A model generated the notes under the pieces. The model did not search any database. It worked only from the letters and a program-made list of their open reading frames with translations, and was not told where the DNA came from. This document shows, piece after piece, positions 17,389-25,379 of a DNA stretch of 64,000 nt. Made by a program: the position numbers and the translations under genes. The DNA is from Mycolicibacterium septicum DSM 44393 (GTDB taxonomy: Bacteria > Actinomycetota > Actinomycetes > Mycobacteriales > Mycobacteriaceae), in NCBI RefSeq assembly GCF_000455325.1, contig NZ_HG322951.1:193411-257410 (forward strand), written 5' to 3'. Numbering within the stretch: the stretch's first letter is position 1; each line of letters opens with the position of its first letter.

Positions 17389-18626
17389 TGCGTCACCTTT
17401 CCTGCCCGGCCCAGGGCCATCTCGTACACCGATACCGTCTGTGCGGCAACCGATTCCCAACTGAAGACATCGAGCGCCCGCTGCCGGCCGGCCGCGCCGA
17501 GCCTGCGGCGCTCCAGCGGCGAGTCGAGCAGTTCGCCGAGGACGGCGGTCAGCTCGTCGACGTCGGCCGGGCGCACCAGGCGGGCGCAGGCCCCGTCGTC
17601 CCCGACCACCTCGGGCAGTGCGCCCGCGCGGCTCGCGACGATCGGGGTGCCGCTGGCCATGGCCTCGACCGCGGGCAGTGAGAAGCCCTCGTACAGCGAC
17701 GGGATGCACGCCACCTCGGCGGAGGCCAGCAGCGCCGCCAGCTCCTCATCGCTCAGCCCGCTGGAGCTGTGCACGATGTCGGAGATGCCGAGCTCGGCAA
17801 TGAGTTTCTCGGTCGGCCCGTTCGGTTCGAGCTTCGACACCAACTGCACGTCGAGATCGCGTGCGACCCGCAGCCGGGCCACCGCATGCAGCAGATTGCT
17901 GACGCCCTTGAGCGGCACGTCGGCACTGGCGATCGCGATGATCCGGCCGCTCACCCGGTGGTCGCTCGGCTTGAACAGTTCGGTGTCCACGCCCAGCGGC
18001 ACGATGTGCAGCTGCCCCGGCACCACCCCGAAGTCCTCGGCGATGTCGGCGGCCGAGGACGACGACACGGTGAGCAGCTCGGGGATCTTGCGGGCCACCT
18101 TCTTCTGCATCTCGGCGAACCCGTACCAGCGCCGGACCAGCGGCTTGCGCCACCACTTGGCGGCGGCGATCTCGACGACCCGGTCGCGGGTGATCGGGTG
18201 GTGCACGGTGGCCACGACCGGCAGACCGCTCTCGGCGATCTTCAGCAGCGCCGAGCCCAGGCTCTGGTTGTCGTGGACCACGTCGAACTCGTCGCGGCGG
18301 TCGGCCAGGATCCGGGCGACGCGCATGGTGAAGGTCCTGGGCTCCGGGAACCCGGCGCTCCACATCGTGGCCAGCTCGAGCGCGTCGATCCGGTCGCGGA
18401 TCTCGCTGGGCCGGGGCACCCGGAACGGGTCCGGCTCACGGTAGAGGTCGAGGCTCGGAACCTTGGTCAGCTTCACCCGGGGGTCAAGGCCCTCCGGGTA
18501 GGGCTGGCCGGAGAACACCTCGACGTCATGGCCGAGTTCGGCAAGCCCGCGACTCAGATAGCGCACGTAGACGCCCTGGCCACCGCAATGAGTCTTGCTC
18601 CGATAGGACAGCAACGCGATACGCAT
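17382..18626 (-). CDS. GT4-family glycosyltransferase (Rv0225-like)
   Basis: 414 residues in the GT-B fold. The N-terminal domain has YRSKTHCGGQGVYVRYLSRG; the C-terminal nucleotide-sugar domain has VPLGVDTELF, then PSLYEGFSLPAVEAMASGTP with the EX7E motif that binds the donor. It strongly resembles M. tuberculosis Rv0225 as I remember it. It acts in the cytosol or at the inner membrane face on a sugar or lipid acceptor not visible here. It heads a three-gene operon with its own SigA-like promoter and a palindrome at the start point. Confidence 0.88.
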   Translation of the reverse strand: MRIALLSYRSKTHCGGQGVYVRYLSRGLAELGHDVEVFSGQPYPEGLDPRVKLTKVPSLDLYREPDPFRVPRPSEIRDRIDALELATMWSAGFPEPRTFTMRVARILADRRDEFDVVHDNQSLGSALLKIAESGLPVVATVHHPITRDRVVEIAAAKWWRKPLVRRWYGFAEMQKKVARKIPELLTVSSSSAADIAEDFGVVPGQLHIVPLGVDTELFKPSDHRVSGRIIAIASADVPLKGVSNLLHAVARLRVARDLDVQLVSKLEPNGPTEKLIAELGISDIVHSSSGLSDEELAALLASAEVACIPSLYEGFSLPAVEAMASGTPIVASRAGALPEVVGDDGACARLVRPADVDELTAVLGELLDSPLERRRLGAAGRQRALDVFSWESVAAQTVSVYEMALGRAGKVTQC

Positions 18627-18695
18627 AATCAGATCACCCGACGGCCGGAGACGTGCTGAGCTGGGAATACACGCTCACGCGTCGACTCCGAACCC

Positions 18696-18713
18696 TCTGG
18701 ACATGTGTCCAGA
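18696..18713. promoter_or_regulatory. Operator palindrome TCTGGACATGTGTCCAGA
   Basis: A perfect palindrome with 8-base arms and a TG spacer lies directly downstream of the -10 box of the glycan operon promoter and covers the likely start point, a classic repressor position. It shares GGACA-Y-GTGTC with the tetR site at 13367. Confidence 0.65.
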
Positions 18714-18741
18714 CTATAGTTTGACCTGCTATCCAACGCAA
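18713..18741 (-). promoter_or_regulatory. SigA-like promoter of the glycan operon
   Basis: On the minus strand TTGCGT (18736-18741) and TATAGT (18713-18718) are separated by 17 bases. Transcription would start near 18706 and give an 80-base leader before the ATG at 18626. Confidence 0.6.
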
Positions 18742-18756
18742 CGCGTCGGGCGGCGT

Positions 18757-19212
18757 CTACGCCGGAGGAAAGCCACCTGTGGCAACGGGGCCCCACCGGA
18801 CCGGGGTGATCCGGATCAGGCACTTGCCCTGATCCACCATCGCCTGCCGATACTCATCCCAATCCGGGTGTTCACCGGCCACCGCCCGGAAGTAGTCGAC
18901 CAGCGGCTCCGCCGCATCCGGCAGTCCGATCACCTCGGCGTCACCGTCGACTTGCACATACGGTCCGTTGAACTCCTCGGACAGCACCGTCACGCTGGCC
19001 CGGGGCCTGCGCCGGAGGTTGGCGGCCTTCGCCCGCTGCGGATAGCTGGCGATCACGATCCGGCCCTGATCGTCCACCCCACCCGTCACCGGTGAGGTCT
19101 GCAACGAGCCGTCGGCGCGGAACGTGGTGAGCACCATGTGGTGTCTCGGGCGCACGAAGTCCAGGAGTTGCTCGATACCCACGGTGTCAGCGGTCGCGTA
19201 TTTCCGGGCCAT
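18757..19212 (-). CDS. PPOX-class F420/FMN-dependent split-barrel protein
   Basis: 151 residues from ATG 19212. The split-barrel pattern is complete: HHMVLTTFRADGSLQTSPV, GRIVIASYPQRAKAANLRRRPRASVTV, and YVQVDGDAEVIGLPDA. Mycobacterial members bind F420 or FMN and reduce diverse small molecules. Its start overlaps the end of the C39-like gene by 26 bases, so the two are probably expressed together. The cofactor cannot be settled from sequence alone. Confidence 0.82.
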   Translation of the reverse strand: MARKYATADTVGIEQLLDFVRPRHHMVLTTFRADGSLQTSPVTGGVDDQGRIVIASYPQRAKAANLRRRPRASVTVLSEEFNGPYVQVDGDAEVIGLPDAAEPLVDYFRAVAGEHPDWDEYRQAMVDQGKCLIRITPVRWGPVATGGFPPA

Positions 19213-19780
19213 CCCTCGACGGTAGGACAAAGGCGAACGGCCGGGGAAAACCCAGCCCGGTGAGCCGCGCGCCCCGCACCGCGGCGGGATCGATCGGCAG
19301 CACCTTGCCCGAGGACGGTTCGTAGCACTCCAGAACATCCTGGCCTGCACCGACGAGCAACACCCAGTGCCGCGGAATTCCCCGCTCGCCGATCAGCATC
19401 GCCACCGGCCAGCCCCCGTCGACGGCACTCCTCACATCCGACAACGCATCGCGGGCACCGCGGAAACGCCGCCATCGGTAGGCCACTCCGCGTTTCGCAC
19501 TGTGGTCGGTCAGCGCGCGGGCCATCCCCGCGGGCGTGGTCCCCAGTTGCCGTGGCCAGATTCGGTTGACGGCGGCGTGAATTCGGCCCTGCTCGGCAGC
19601 GAACCAGGCCTCACCGTCAGGGTTCAGCAACTCCGCGCTGTAGGTGTGATCCAGCATGGCACCGGCCACCACCGCGACCGTAGGACCACAGGTGATCCCG
19701 TCACGCTGCCGTAGCCGTAGGGCCGCCAATCTCGCTGGCTTCACACAGATCCGGTCATCGAGTCGATCAATTTCTGCCAT
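19187..19780 (-). CDS. Peptidase C39-like protein
   Basis: 197 residues. GITCGPTVAVVAGA (Cys31) resembles the nucleophile segment of C39-like cysteine peptidases. GIPRHWVLLVGA near residue 141 holds the His, and CYEPSSGKV supplies the following acidic/turn region. No signal peptide or ABC domain is seen, so this is a stand-alone cytosolic domain. The ATG at 19780 lies inside a promoter element duplicated at 882, so the true start may be GTG 19744. Catalytic activity is inferred from the Cys-His pattern. Coupled to the split-barrel gene downstream. Confidence 0.65.
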   Translation of the reverse strand: MAEIDRLDDRICVKPARLAALRLRQRDGITCGPTVAVVAGAMLDHTYSAELLNPDGEAWFAAEQGRIHAAVNRIWPRQLGTTPAGMARALTDHSAKRGVAYRWRRFRGARDALSDVRSAVDGGWPVAMLIGERGIPRHWVLLVGAGQDVLECYEPSSGKVLPIDPAAVRGARLTGLGFPRPFAFVLPSRDGPEIRDR

Positions 19781-19809
19781 CGGAACTAAAGCTTCTGAGC
19801 TGCCGGTTT
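19764..19809 (+). promoter_or_regulatory. Repeated promoter element, copy 2 (ECF-promoter-like)
   Basis: Gap-free match to 882-927, with GGAA (19782-19785) and CGGTT (19804-19808) spaced 18 bases as in copy 1. It lies 60 bases before the GTG of the small secreted protein at 19869 and overlaps the annotated start of the divergent C39-like gene. Confidence 0.55.
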
Positions 19810-19868
19810 CAACCGATATACCGCAGCGTACCGAAATACGGGCGAACCACTACGAGAAGGACACCCCC

Positions 19869-20159
19869 GTGCGAAACACAATCCGAAAGTCACGAATCCT
19901 CGCTGCCGCCGTCGGTGGGCTTGCGGCCGCCGTCATCGGATCGGCCGGCCTTGCCGAGGCTGCACCCAATGGCCCCAGCAATGCCCAACAGACGATCAGA
20001 CAACTGCAGTCCCAGGGCTACACCGTGATCGTCAACCGCCTGGGATCCTCACCGCTGGATCAGGCTTCCGTCGTCGCCGTGCGACCCGGGCCGAACTTCA
20101 GCCGCACCGACACACTGAGCGCCGTCACCACGCGCACGGTGTACGTCGACGTCAAGTAG
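19869..20159 (+). CDS. Small secreted protein
   Basis: 96 residues from GTG 19869, with GAGAAGGA upstream. Basic MRNTIRKSR, a hydrophobic run and an AEAAPNG cleavage site near residues 29-34 give a mature protein of about 64 residues. It has NAQQTIRQLQSQGYTVIVNRLG and RTVYVDVK, typical of a widespread but uncharacterised mycobacterial secreted family. There is no Cys. It shares its upstream element with the 72-residue secreted protein at 995, so the two may answer the same signal. Confidence 0.75.
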   Translation: MRNTIRKSRILAAAVGGLAAAVIGSAGLAEAAPNGPSNAQQTIRQLQSQGYTVIVNRLGSSPLDQASVVAVRPGPNFSRTDTLSAVTTRTVYVDVK

Positions 20160-20195
20160 CAGACAGCCACCGCCATCGGAGTCGATAATGACCAG

Positions 20196-20990
20196 ATGGC
20201 AGTGAAAATGGATGATCTGCTGGGCCGCAACCTGGACGCTCTGCGATACCAGCCCACTGCCAAACGAATTCGGATCTGCCTCGGCGGCGAGCCGGTCGCC
20301 GATACCGGTGAGGCGGTCCTGATCTGGGAGCCGCGGCGGGTGGTGCCGACGTACGCCGTGCCGCGTTCGGCATTTGCGGCTCAGCTCGTCCCGGCCGGCG
20401 GGGATGTGGGCGACGACGAGATCCCCGGGTTTCTGGACCCGTCGGTGCCTTTCACCGCACACACGTGTCCCGGAACGGCGTACGACGTCATCGCCGGTGA
20501 CGAAACCGGCGCCGCGGCGGCGTTTCGGCCGGACGATCCGGAGCTGGCCGATTACGTGATCCTGGACTTCGCGACCTTCGAATGGCGCGAGGAGGACGAG
20601 CCGATCGTCGCGCACCCGCACGATCCGTTCCACCGGATCGACATCCGGCGCAGCCGACGGCGCATCCGCATCGAGCTCGACGGGAAGGTGCTGGCCGAAT
20701 CCTGCAGTCCCATGCTGCTATTCGAGACCGGACTACCCACCCGCCACTATCTCCCCCGCGAAGACGTGACCGCCGTCCTCGACGTGAGCGACACCGTCAC
20801 GTACTGCGCGTACAAAGGACGGGCCACCTATTACTCACTCCCCGGTGGACCCGCCGATCTGGCCTGGTCCTATCACGAGCCCTTGATCGACGCGGTGCAG
20901 GTCCGCGACCACATCTGCTTCTTCGACGAACGGGTCGACGTCTTCGTCGACGGAGAACGCAAGGAGCGTCCCGTCACGCCGTGGAGCTGA
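20196..20990 (+). CDS. Double DUF427 domain protein
   Basis: 264 residues with two related halves. Each half has a beta-rich DUF427 core: KRIRICLGGEPVADTGEAVLIWEP...PTYAVPR in the first and RRIRIELDGKVLAESCSPMLLFE...TRHYLPR in the second. Later strands include VPFTAHTCPGTAYDV and VTYCAYKGRATYYSL, then LAWSYHEPLIDAVQVRDHICFFDERVDVFVDG, the family's C-terminal signature. It is soluble and has no known activity. It precedes the membrane operon by 74 bases on the same strand. Confidence 0.82.
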   Translation: MAVKMDDLLGRNLDALRYQPTAKRIRICLGGEPVADTGEAVLIWEPRRVVPTYAVPRSAFAAQLVPAGGDVGDDEIPGFLDPSVPFTAHTCPGTAYDVIAGDETGAAAAFRPDDPELADYVILDFATFEWREEDEPIVAHPHDPFHRIDIRRSRRRIRIELDGKVLAESCSPMLLFETGLPTRHYLPREDVTAVLDVSDTVTYCAYKGRATYYSLPGGPADLAWSYHEPLIDAVQVRDHICFFDERVDVFVDGERKERPVTPWS

Positions 20991-21064
20991 CAGGAACGCC
21001 TGTTTCGACCGGGCCTGTTCTGGCAACATCAGTCACCGACACCACAGTCGGTCGACCGGAGGTC

Positions 21065-22897
21065 ATGATGGGCACATCGGATGTCACGCTCACCGCAGCC
21101 GCCGGCACGGAAGGCGGTGGTGCCGCACTCGATCAGGTGATCGGCATGTCGGTGGTCGCCCTGATCGTCACGGTCGCGCTCCTCTGGATCGGCTACCTGC
21201 ACCGCAACCGGCGCATCACCTGGCTGAACAACTTCGCCGAATGGCTGGGCCGCAAGTTCCACCGGCCACCGTGGGTCGCGTTGCAGGTGTTCCTGTTCAC
21301 CGCGACCATCATCTGCGCGCTGTTCGGTTTCATCTGGGACGTCAGCCTGCACATCGGCAAGGGACGTGACGCCGGACCGCTGGCCAACCCCGCGCACTAC
21401 TTCATCCTGATCGGGCTGTTCCTGCTGTTCATCGCCGGCTCGATGGCGATCGTGCTGCCCTACGACAAGCCCGGCCCGGCCGCCATCAGGATCACCCGCA
21501 CCTGGTACGCCCCGGTCGGCGGTGTCCTGATGGCACTGTGCGGGCTCTACGCCCTCATCGGGTTCCCGCTCGACGACATCTGGCACCGCATCTTCGGCCA
21601 GGACGTCACCCTCTGGGGGCCAACGCATTTGATGCTGATCGGCGGTGCGGGGTTGTCGTTGATCGCCGTGCTGCTGCTGGAGCACGAGGGCAGGGTCGCA
21701 ATGGGCCCGGAAAGCGTGGGCGAGGACAGCAAGTTCAACAAGTTCCTCTATTTCCTGTCCTTCGGCGGCCTGTTCATCGGACTCTCGGTGTTCCAGATCG
21801 AATACGACTTCGGCGTCGAGCAGTTCCGCCTGGTGCTGCAGCCGATGATGATCGCGGCGGCGGCGGCGCTGGCCGCGGTCGCTGCGCGACTGGTGCTGGG
21901 CCCCGGCGCGGCCTTGATCGCTGCCGGGTTCGCGATAGCCCTGCGCGGGGCCGTGGCCTTCATCGTCGGCCCGGTACTCGGTGCGCCGACGAGTTGGTTC
22001 GCGCTCTACCTCGGCCCGGCACTGGTGGTCGAACTCATCGCGCTGACCCCGCTTGTCAAGCGGCCCATCCTTTTCGGCGCGGTGGCCGGTCTCGGCGTGG
22101 CGACCGTCGGGCTGTGGCTGGAATCGTTGTGGATCGGTGCGGTCTATCACTATCCATGGCCGACCAGCATGTGGGGTGAGGCGCTGGCCATGGCCATCCC
22201 GGTGGCCATCGCGATGGGTCTGTGCGGTGCGCTGCTGGCGCTGGTGCTCACCGGTCAGCCGCTCCCCCGGCCCGCGGTGGGGATCTCGATCGTGGTGGCC
22301 ACCGTGCTGGTGATCGGCGGTGCGGTGACCAACGGCCTGCGCACCGAGGTTCCGCAAAATGCCAGCGCCACCATCACTTTGACAGATCTCCCGGCTGACA
22401 ACGGGCACCGCATGGCCTCGGCCGACGTCCAGATCACCCCGGCCGGCCTGGTCGGCGACCACCCGGAGTGGGTGTCGATCCTGGCGTGGCAGGGTGGCCT
22501 GGCCAACCATCGCGGCCTGGTCATCGACCGGCTGGAGAAGGTGGGCCCGGGGCACTACCGCTCGACGCAGCCCATCCCCGTTTCGGGCAGTTGGAAGACC
22601 CTGCTGCGCGTGCAGGACGGAACCACCATGGCCGGTGTGCCGATCTTCCTGCCCGCCGATCCGGGTATCGGTGCCGCCGAGACGCCAGCACTGTCGTCGA
22701 GCACCCGGGAGTTCGTGCAGGAGATCACGATCCTGCAGCGCGAACGCAACCTCGATCACCCGACCTGGCTGTACAACGTGGCTTCGCTGGTGGTCCTGGT
22801 GTGCACGCTGATCCTGATCGGGGGGCTGACCTGGGGTGCCGGCCGGATCAACGCCAGGGAGCTGGCCGCGGGGCGTGAACCCGCCGGGCTCACATGA
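21065..22897 (+). CDS. Polytopic membrane protein of the cupredoxin operon
   Basis: 610 residues from ATG 21065, just after CGGAGG. About a dozen hydrophobic segments run from residue 20 to 420, then an extracytoplasmic beta-rich domain (about 430-565; ASADVQITPAGLVGDHPEW and SGSWKTLLRVQDG), and a last membrane helix (LVVLVCTLILIGGLTWG). His residues line helix ends (WDVSLHIGKGRD, PAHYFILIG, GPTHLMLIGG). First of four genes joined by 4-base overlaps. I cannot name the family. The context with a cupredoxin-like lipoprotein hints at metal or redox work, which is inference. Confidence 0.75.
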   Translation: MMGTSDVTLTAAAGTEGGGAALDQVIGMSVVALIVTVALLWIGYLHRNRRITWLNNFAEWLGRKFHRPPWVALQVFLFTATIICALFGFIWDVSLHIGKGRDAGPLANPAHYFILIGLFLLFIAGSMAIVLPYDKPGPAAIRITRTWYAPVGGVLMALCGLYALIGFPLDDIWHRIFGQDVTLWGPTHLMLIGGAGLSLIAVLLLEHEGRVAMGPESVGEDSKFNKFLYFLSFGGLFIGLSVFQIEYDFGVEQFRLVLQPMMIAAAAALAAVAARLVLGPGAALIAAGFAIALRGAVAFIVGPVLGAPTSWFALYLGPALVVELIALTPLVKRPILFGAVAGLGVATVGLWLESLWIGAVYHYPWPTSMWGEALAMAIPVAIAMGLCGALLALVLTGQPLPRPAVGISIVVATVLVIGGAVTNGLRTEVPQNASATITLTDLPADNGHRMASADVQITPAGLVGDHPEWVSILAWQGGLANHRGLVIDRLEKVGPGHYRSTQPIPVSGSWKTLLRVQDGTTMAGVPIFLPADPGIGAAETPALSSSTREFVQEITILQRERNLDHPTWLYNVASLVVLVCTLILIGGLTWGAGRINARELAAGREPAGLT

Positions 22898-23079
22898 TCC
22901 GATACCAGGCCGACCACACGTTGCTGCTGGCGTTGCCTGCCTTCGCGCCGGCCCTCGTGGTGGTGGGCGTCGTGGTGTACGTCGCCATGCGGGACAGGCG
23001 CCGCGGCGACGACGACGAAGCCCAAGATGACGCTCAAGAAGAAACTCCGCACTCCTCAGGCGAAGATGGTTCACCGTGA
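22894..23079 (+). CDS. Small single-pass membrane protein
   Basis: 61 residues with one hydrophobic helix (ALVVVGVVVYVAM, about residues 20-32) and a strongly charged tail of Asp, Glu and Arg. It starts at ATG 22894, overlapping the preceding stop as ATGA, and its own stop overlaps the next GTG. The size and position suggest a small subunit of a membrane complex with its neighbours. No family recognised. Confidence 0.7.
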   Translation: MIRYQADHTLLLALPAFAPALVVVGVVVYVAMRDRRRGDDDEAQDDAQEETPHSSGEDGSP

Positions 23080-23516
23080 TCACCCTCAAAAGCAGTGTCA
23101 TCGTCCTGGCGTCCGCTCTCGCCCTGGTGACGGCCGGTTGTGGCGGCTCCGGCGACACTCAGAAGACCGACGGCTCAGCCGGTTCCGCCGCTCCTTCGGC
23201 CACCACGGTCAATCCGTCGGACATGACCAACCAGCAGCAGGCACCGACCAGACTGATGATCGACGTCACCATCAAGGGCGGCGAGGTCAACCCGACCAAC
23301 CAGCCGCTGAAGGGCAAGGTCGGCGAGCCGATCGTGGTCCGCGTGAACAGCGATGCCGCCGACGAGCTGCACGTGCACTCCAATCCCGAGCACAGCTTCA
23401 AGATCGAGCCGCGTAACGGCCAGCAGTTCCAGTTCACCGTCGACGTACCCGGCACCCTCGACATCGAGCTGCATCAGCTGAACCGCACGATCGCCAGCGT
23501 GCAAGTGCAGCAGTGA
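23076..23516 (+). CDS. Cupredoxin-like lipoprotein
   Basis: 146 residues from GTG 23076. Signal peptide with lipobox VTAGC (Cys at about 22), then a Ser/Thr/Gln-rich linker to residue 55. The C-terminal 90 residues form a cupredoxin-like sandwich: IDVTIKGGEVNP, KVGEPIVVRVNSDAADELHVHSNPEHSF, and FTVDVPGTLDIELHQLN. The HVH pair stands where EfeO-type cupredoxins have HVHG, but the usual copper Cys is missing. It should sit on the outer face of the plasma membrane beside the two large membrane proteins. Confidence 0.75.
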   Translation: MITLKSSVIVLASALALVTAGCGGSGDTQKTDGSAGSAAPSATTVNPSDMTNQQQAPTRLMIDVTIKGGEVNPTNQPLKGKVGEPIVVRVNSDAADELHVHSNPEHSFKIEPRNGQQFQFTVDVPGTLDIELHQLNRTIASVQVQQ

Positions 23517-24799
23517 CGCCCCGGTCGACCGCGGTCCTGGCCCATGGTCTGGGCGGTTCGACCGATCTCCCGATCCCCTACACCTACGCGCTGATCGGCG
23601 CGGCATGGACGCTGACGTTCACCTTCGCGGTGGTGGCACTGGCCTGGCGACGGCCGAGGTTCGATCCGGAGAAGCCGGGCCTGCCACTGCCGTCCTGGGT
23701 GACGACGACCGTGGACTCCGCCGTGACGCGCTGGGTGGTGGGCCTGCTCTCGCTCGCCCTCACCGGGTGGGTGGCCTACACCGGCGTCACCCGGCCGGCG
23801 GGCGCCAATCCGCTGCCGGGTGTCTTCTATGTCCTGCTGTGGGTGGGACTGGTCGCGGCCTCGGTGTTGTTCGGCCCGGTCTGGCGGCTGATCTCTCCCG
23901 TCCGCGCGCTGTACCGGTTCCTGCCCGGGCCTGACCGCCGGCGCTATCCGGAGCGGCTCGGCTACTGGCCGGCTGCAGCGGGGCTGTTCGCCTTCGTGTG
24001 GCTGGAGCTGGCCAGCCCGGACCCGGGATCGGTTGTGGCCATTCGCAACTGGCTGCTGATCTACCTTGCGGTGACGCTGGCCGGTGCACTGTGCTGCGGG
24101 CAGCGCTGGCTGGAGAGCGCCGACCCGTTCGAGGTGTACAGCACGGTTGCCTCGCGGGTGTCACCGTTGCGCCGCCACGACGGCCGGATCGTGCTCGGCA
24201 ACCCTTTCGATCACCTGCCCTCGATGCCCGTGCGACCGGGGCTCGTCGCTGTGCTGGCAGTCCTGTTGGGCTCCACGGCGTTCGACAGCTTCTCGGCCAT
24301 GCCCCAGTGGCGCAACTTCGTCGACGCGCACGCCGGATCCCCGTTGGGCTCCAGCCTGATCCGCACCGCGGGTCTACTGGTCTTCGCCACCACGGTGGCA
24401 GTCACGTTCTGGGTCGCCACCCGCACCACCGGCGGGGTCGATCGCCGGCTGCGCCGCGAATTGCCGGGGCTGATGGCGCATTCCCTGATCCCCATCGTCA
24501 TCGGCTACGTGTTCGCCCACTACCTGTCCTATCTGGTGGAGCGGGGCCAGCAGACGGTGATCCTGCTGTTCGGGCTCCACGATGTGCAGGTCAGTTACTT
24601 CCTGTCCGTTCACCCAACGCTTTTGGCAAGCCTGAAGGTCGGGTTCGTGCTGGCCGGTCACGTCGCCGGCGTGATCGCGGCACACGACCGGGCGCTGCGC
24701 CTGCTGCCGAAACAACACCAGCTCACCGGCCAGCTCGCGACGATGCTGGTGATGGTCGGCTATACCTTTACCGGGCTGTACCTGCTGTTCGGCGGGTAG
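23513..24799 (+). CDS. Polytopic membrane protein, last gene of the cupredoxin operon
   Basis: 428 residues from GTG 23513, overlapping the lipoprotein stop. About ten hydrophobic segments are visible, starting with YTYALIGAAWTLTFTFAVVALAW. A central loop has LESADPFEVYSTVASRVSPL, and near the end FLSVHPTLLASLKVGFVLAGHVAGVIAAHDRAL has three conserved-looking His. Similar mycobacterial proteins have been labelled fenitrothion hydrolase, a name that the sequence does not support. Role unknown; it probably works with the other three products. Confidence 0.72.
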   Translation: MTPRSTAVLAHGLGGSTDLPIPYTYALIGAAWTLTFTFAVVALAWRRPRFDPEKPGLPLPSWVTTTVDSAVTRWVVGLLSLALTGWVAYTGVTRPAGANPLPGVFYVLLWVGLVAASVLFGPVWRLISPVRALYRFLPGPDRRRYPERLGYWPAAAGLFAFVWLELASPDPGSVVAIRNWLLIYLAVTLAGALCCGQRWLESADPFEVYSTVASRVSPLRRHDGRIVLGNPFDHLPSMPVRPGLVAVLAVLLGSTAFDSFSAMPQWRNFVDAHAGSPLGSSLIRTAGLLVFATTVAVTFWVATRTTGGVDRRLRRELPGLMAHSLIPIVIGYVFAHYLSYLVERGQQTVILLFGLHDVQVSYFLSVHPTLLASLKVGFVLAGHVAGVIAAHDRALRLLPKQHQLTGQLATMLVMVGYTFTGLYLLFGG

Positions 24800-24809
24800 C
24801 GTCGGGATC

Positions 24810-25379
24810 ATGCGGAGGTCCAAGCCGGCTCGGGCACTCATCGTCGTCGATGTGCAGAACGATTTCTGCGAAGGCGGCTCGCTGGCGGTCGCCGGTGGCG
24901 CCGAGGTGGCACGGGACATCACCGCACTCCTGGCCACCGACCACGGCTACGACCATGTCGTGGCCACCAAGGATTTCCACATCGATCCGGGTGAGCATTT
25001 CTCCGACACCCCCGACTACCAGACCTCGTGGCCGCGGCACTGCGTGGCCGATACTCCGGGTGCCGCTTTTCATCCCGAGTTCGACCCGGCCGCGGTCGAG
25101 GCGGTCTTCGAGAAGGGCCACCATTCGGCGGCCTACAGCGGATTCGAGGGCGTCGACGACGCGGGGACGACGCTGGCGGATTGGCTGGGCCGGCGGGGCG
25201 TCGAGGCGGTGGACGTGGTGGGCATCGCCACCGACTACTGCGTGGCGGCCACCGCGGCCGACGCGGTCAGGGCCGGACTACGGACGCGGGTGCTGACCGG
25301 CCTGACCGCCGGTGTCGCGCCCGAGACCTCCAGGGCGGCAATCGATGAACTTCGCAGCGCCGGAGTGGAAATCAGCTAG
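24810..25379 (+). CDS. pncA: Nicotinamidase/pyrazinamidase
   Basis: 189 residues, colinear with M. tuberculosis PncA as I recall it, with a six-residue N-terminal extension. The catalytic triad equivalents are D14 (VDVQNDF), K102 (FEKGHH) and C144 (IATDYC); the metal ligands are in KDFHIDPGEHF (D55, H57, H63) and WPRHC (H77). It hydrolyses nicotinamide to nicotinate in NAD salvage and would activate pyrazinamide. It starts 10 bases after the membrane operon and overlaps the convergent enoyl-CoA hydratase by 8 bases. Confidence 0.92.
   Translation: MRRSKPARALIVVDVQNDFCEGGSLAVAGGAEVARDITALLATDHGYDHVVATKDFHIDPGEHFSDTPDYQTSWPRHCVADTPGAAFHPEFDPAAVEAVFEKGHHSAAYSGFEGVDDAGTTLADWLGRRGVEAVDVVGIATDYCVAATAADAVRAGLRTRVLTGLTAGVAPETSRAAIDELRSAGVEIS

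Noticed and set aside
21029..23158. A 709-codon open frame on the minus strand
   Set aside because: It is antisense to the membrane operon, its translation is rich in Arg, Gln, His and Asp with no domain, and the plus-strand genes there have coherent membrane helices and 4-base overlaps. It is a GC-driven shadow frame.
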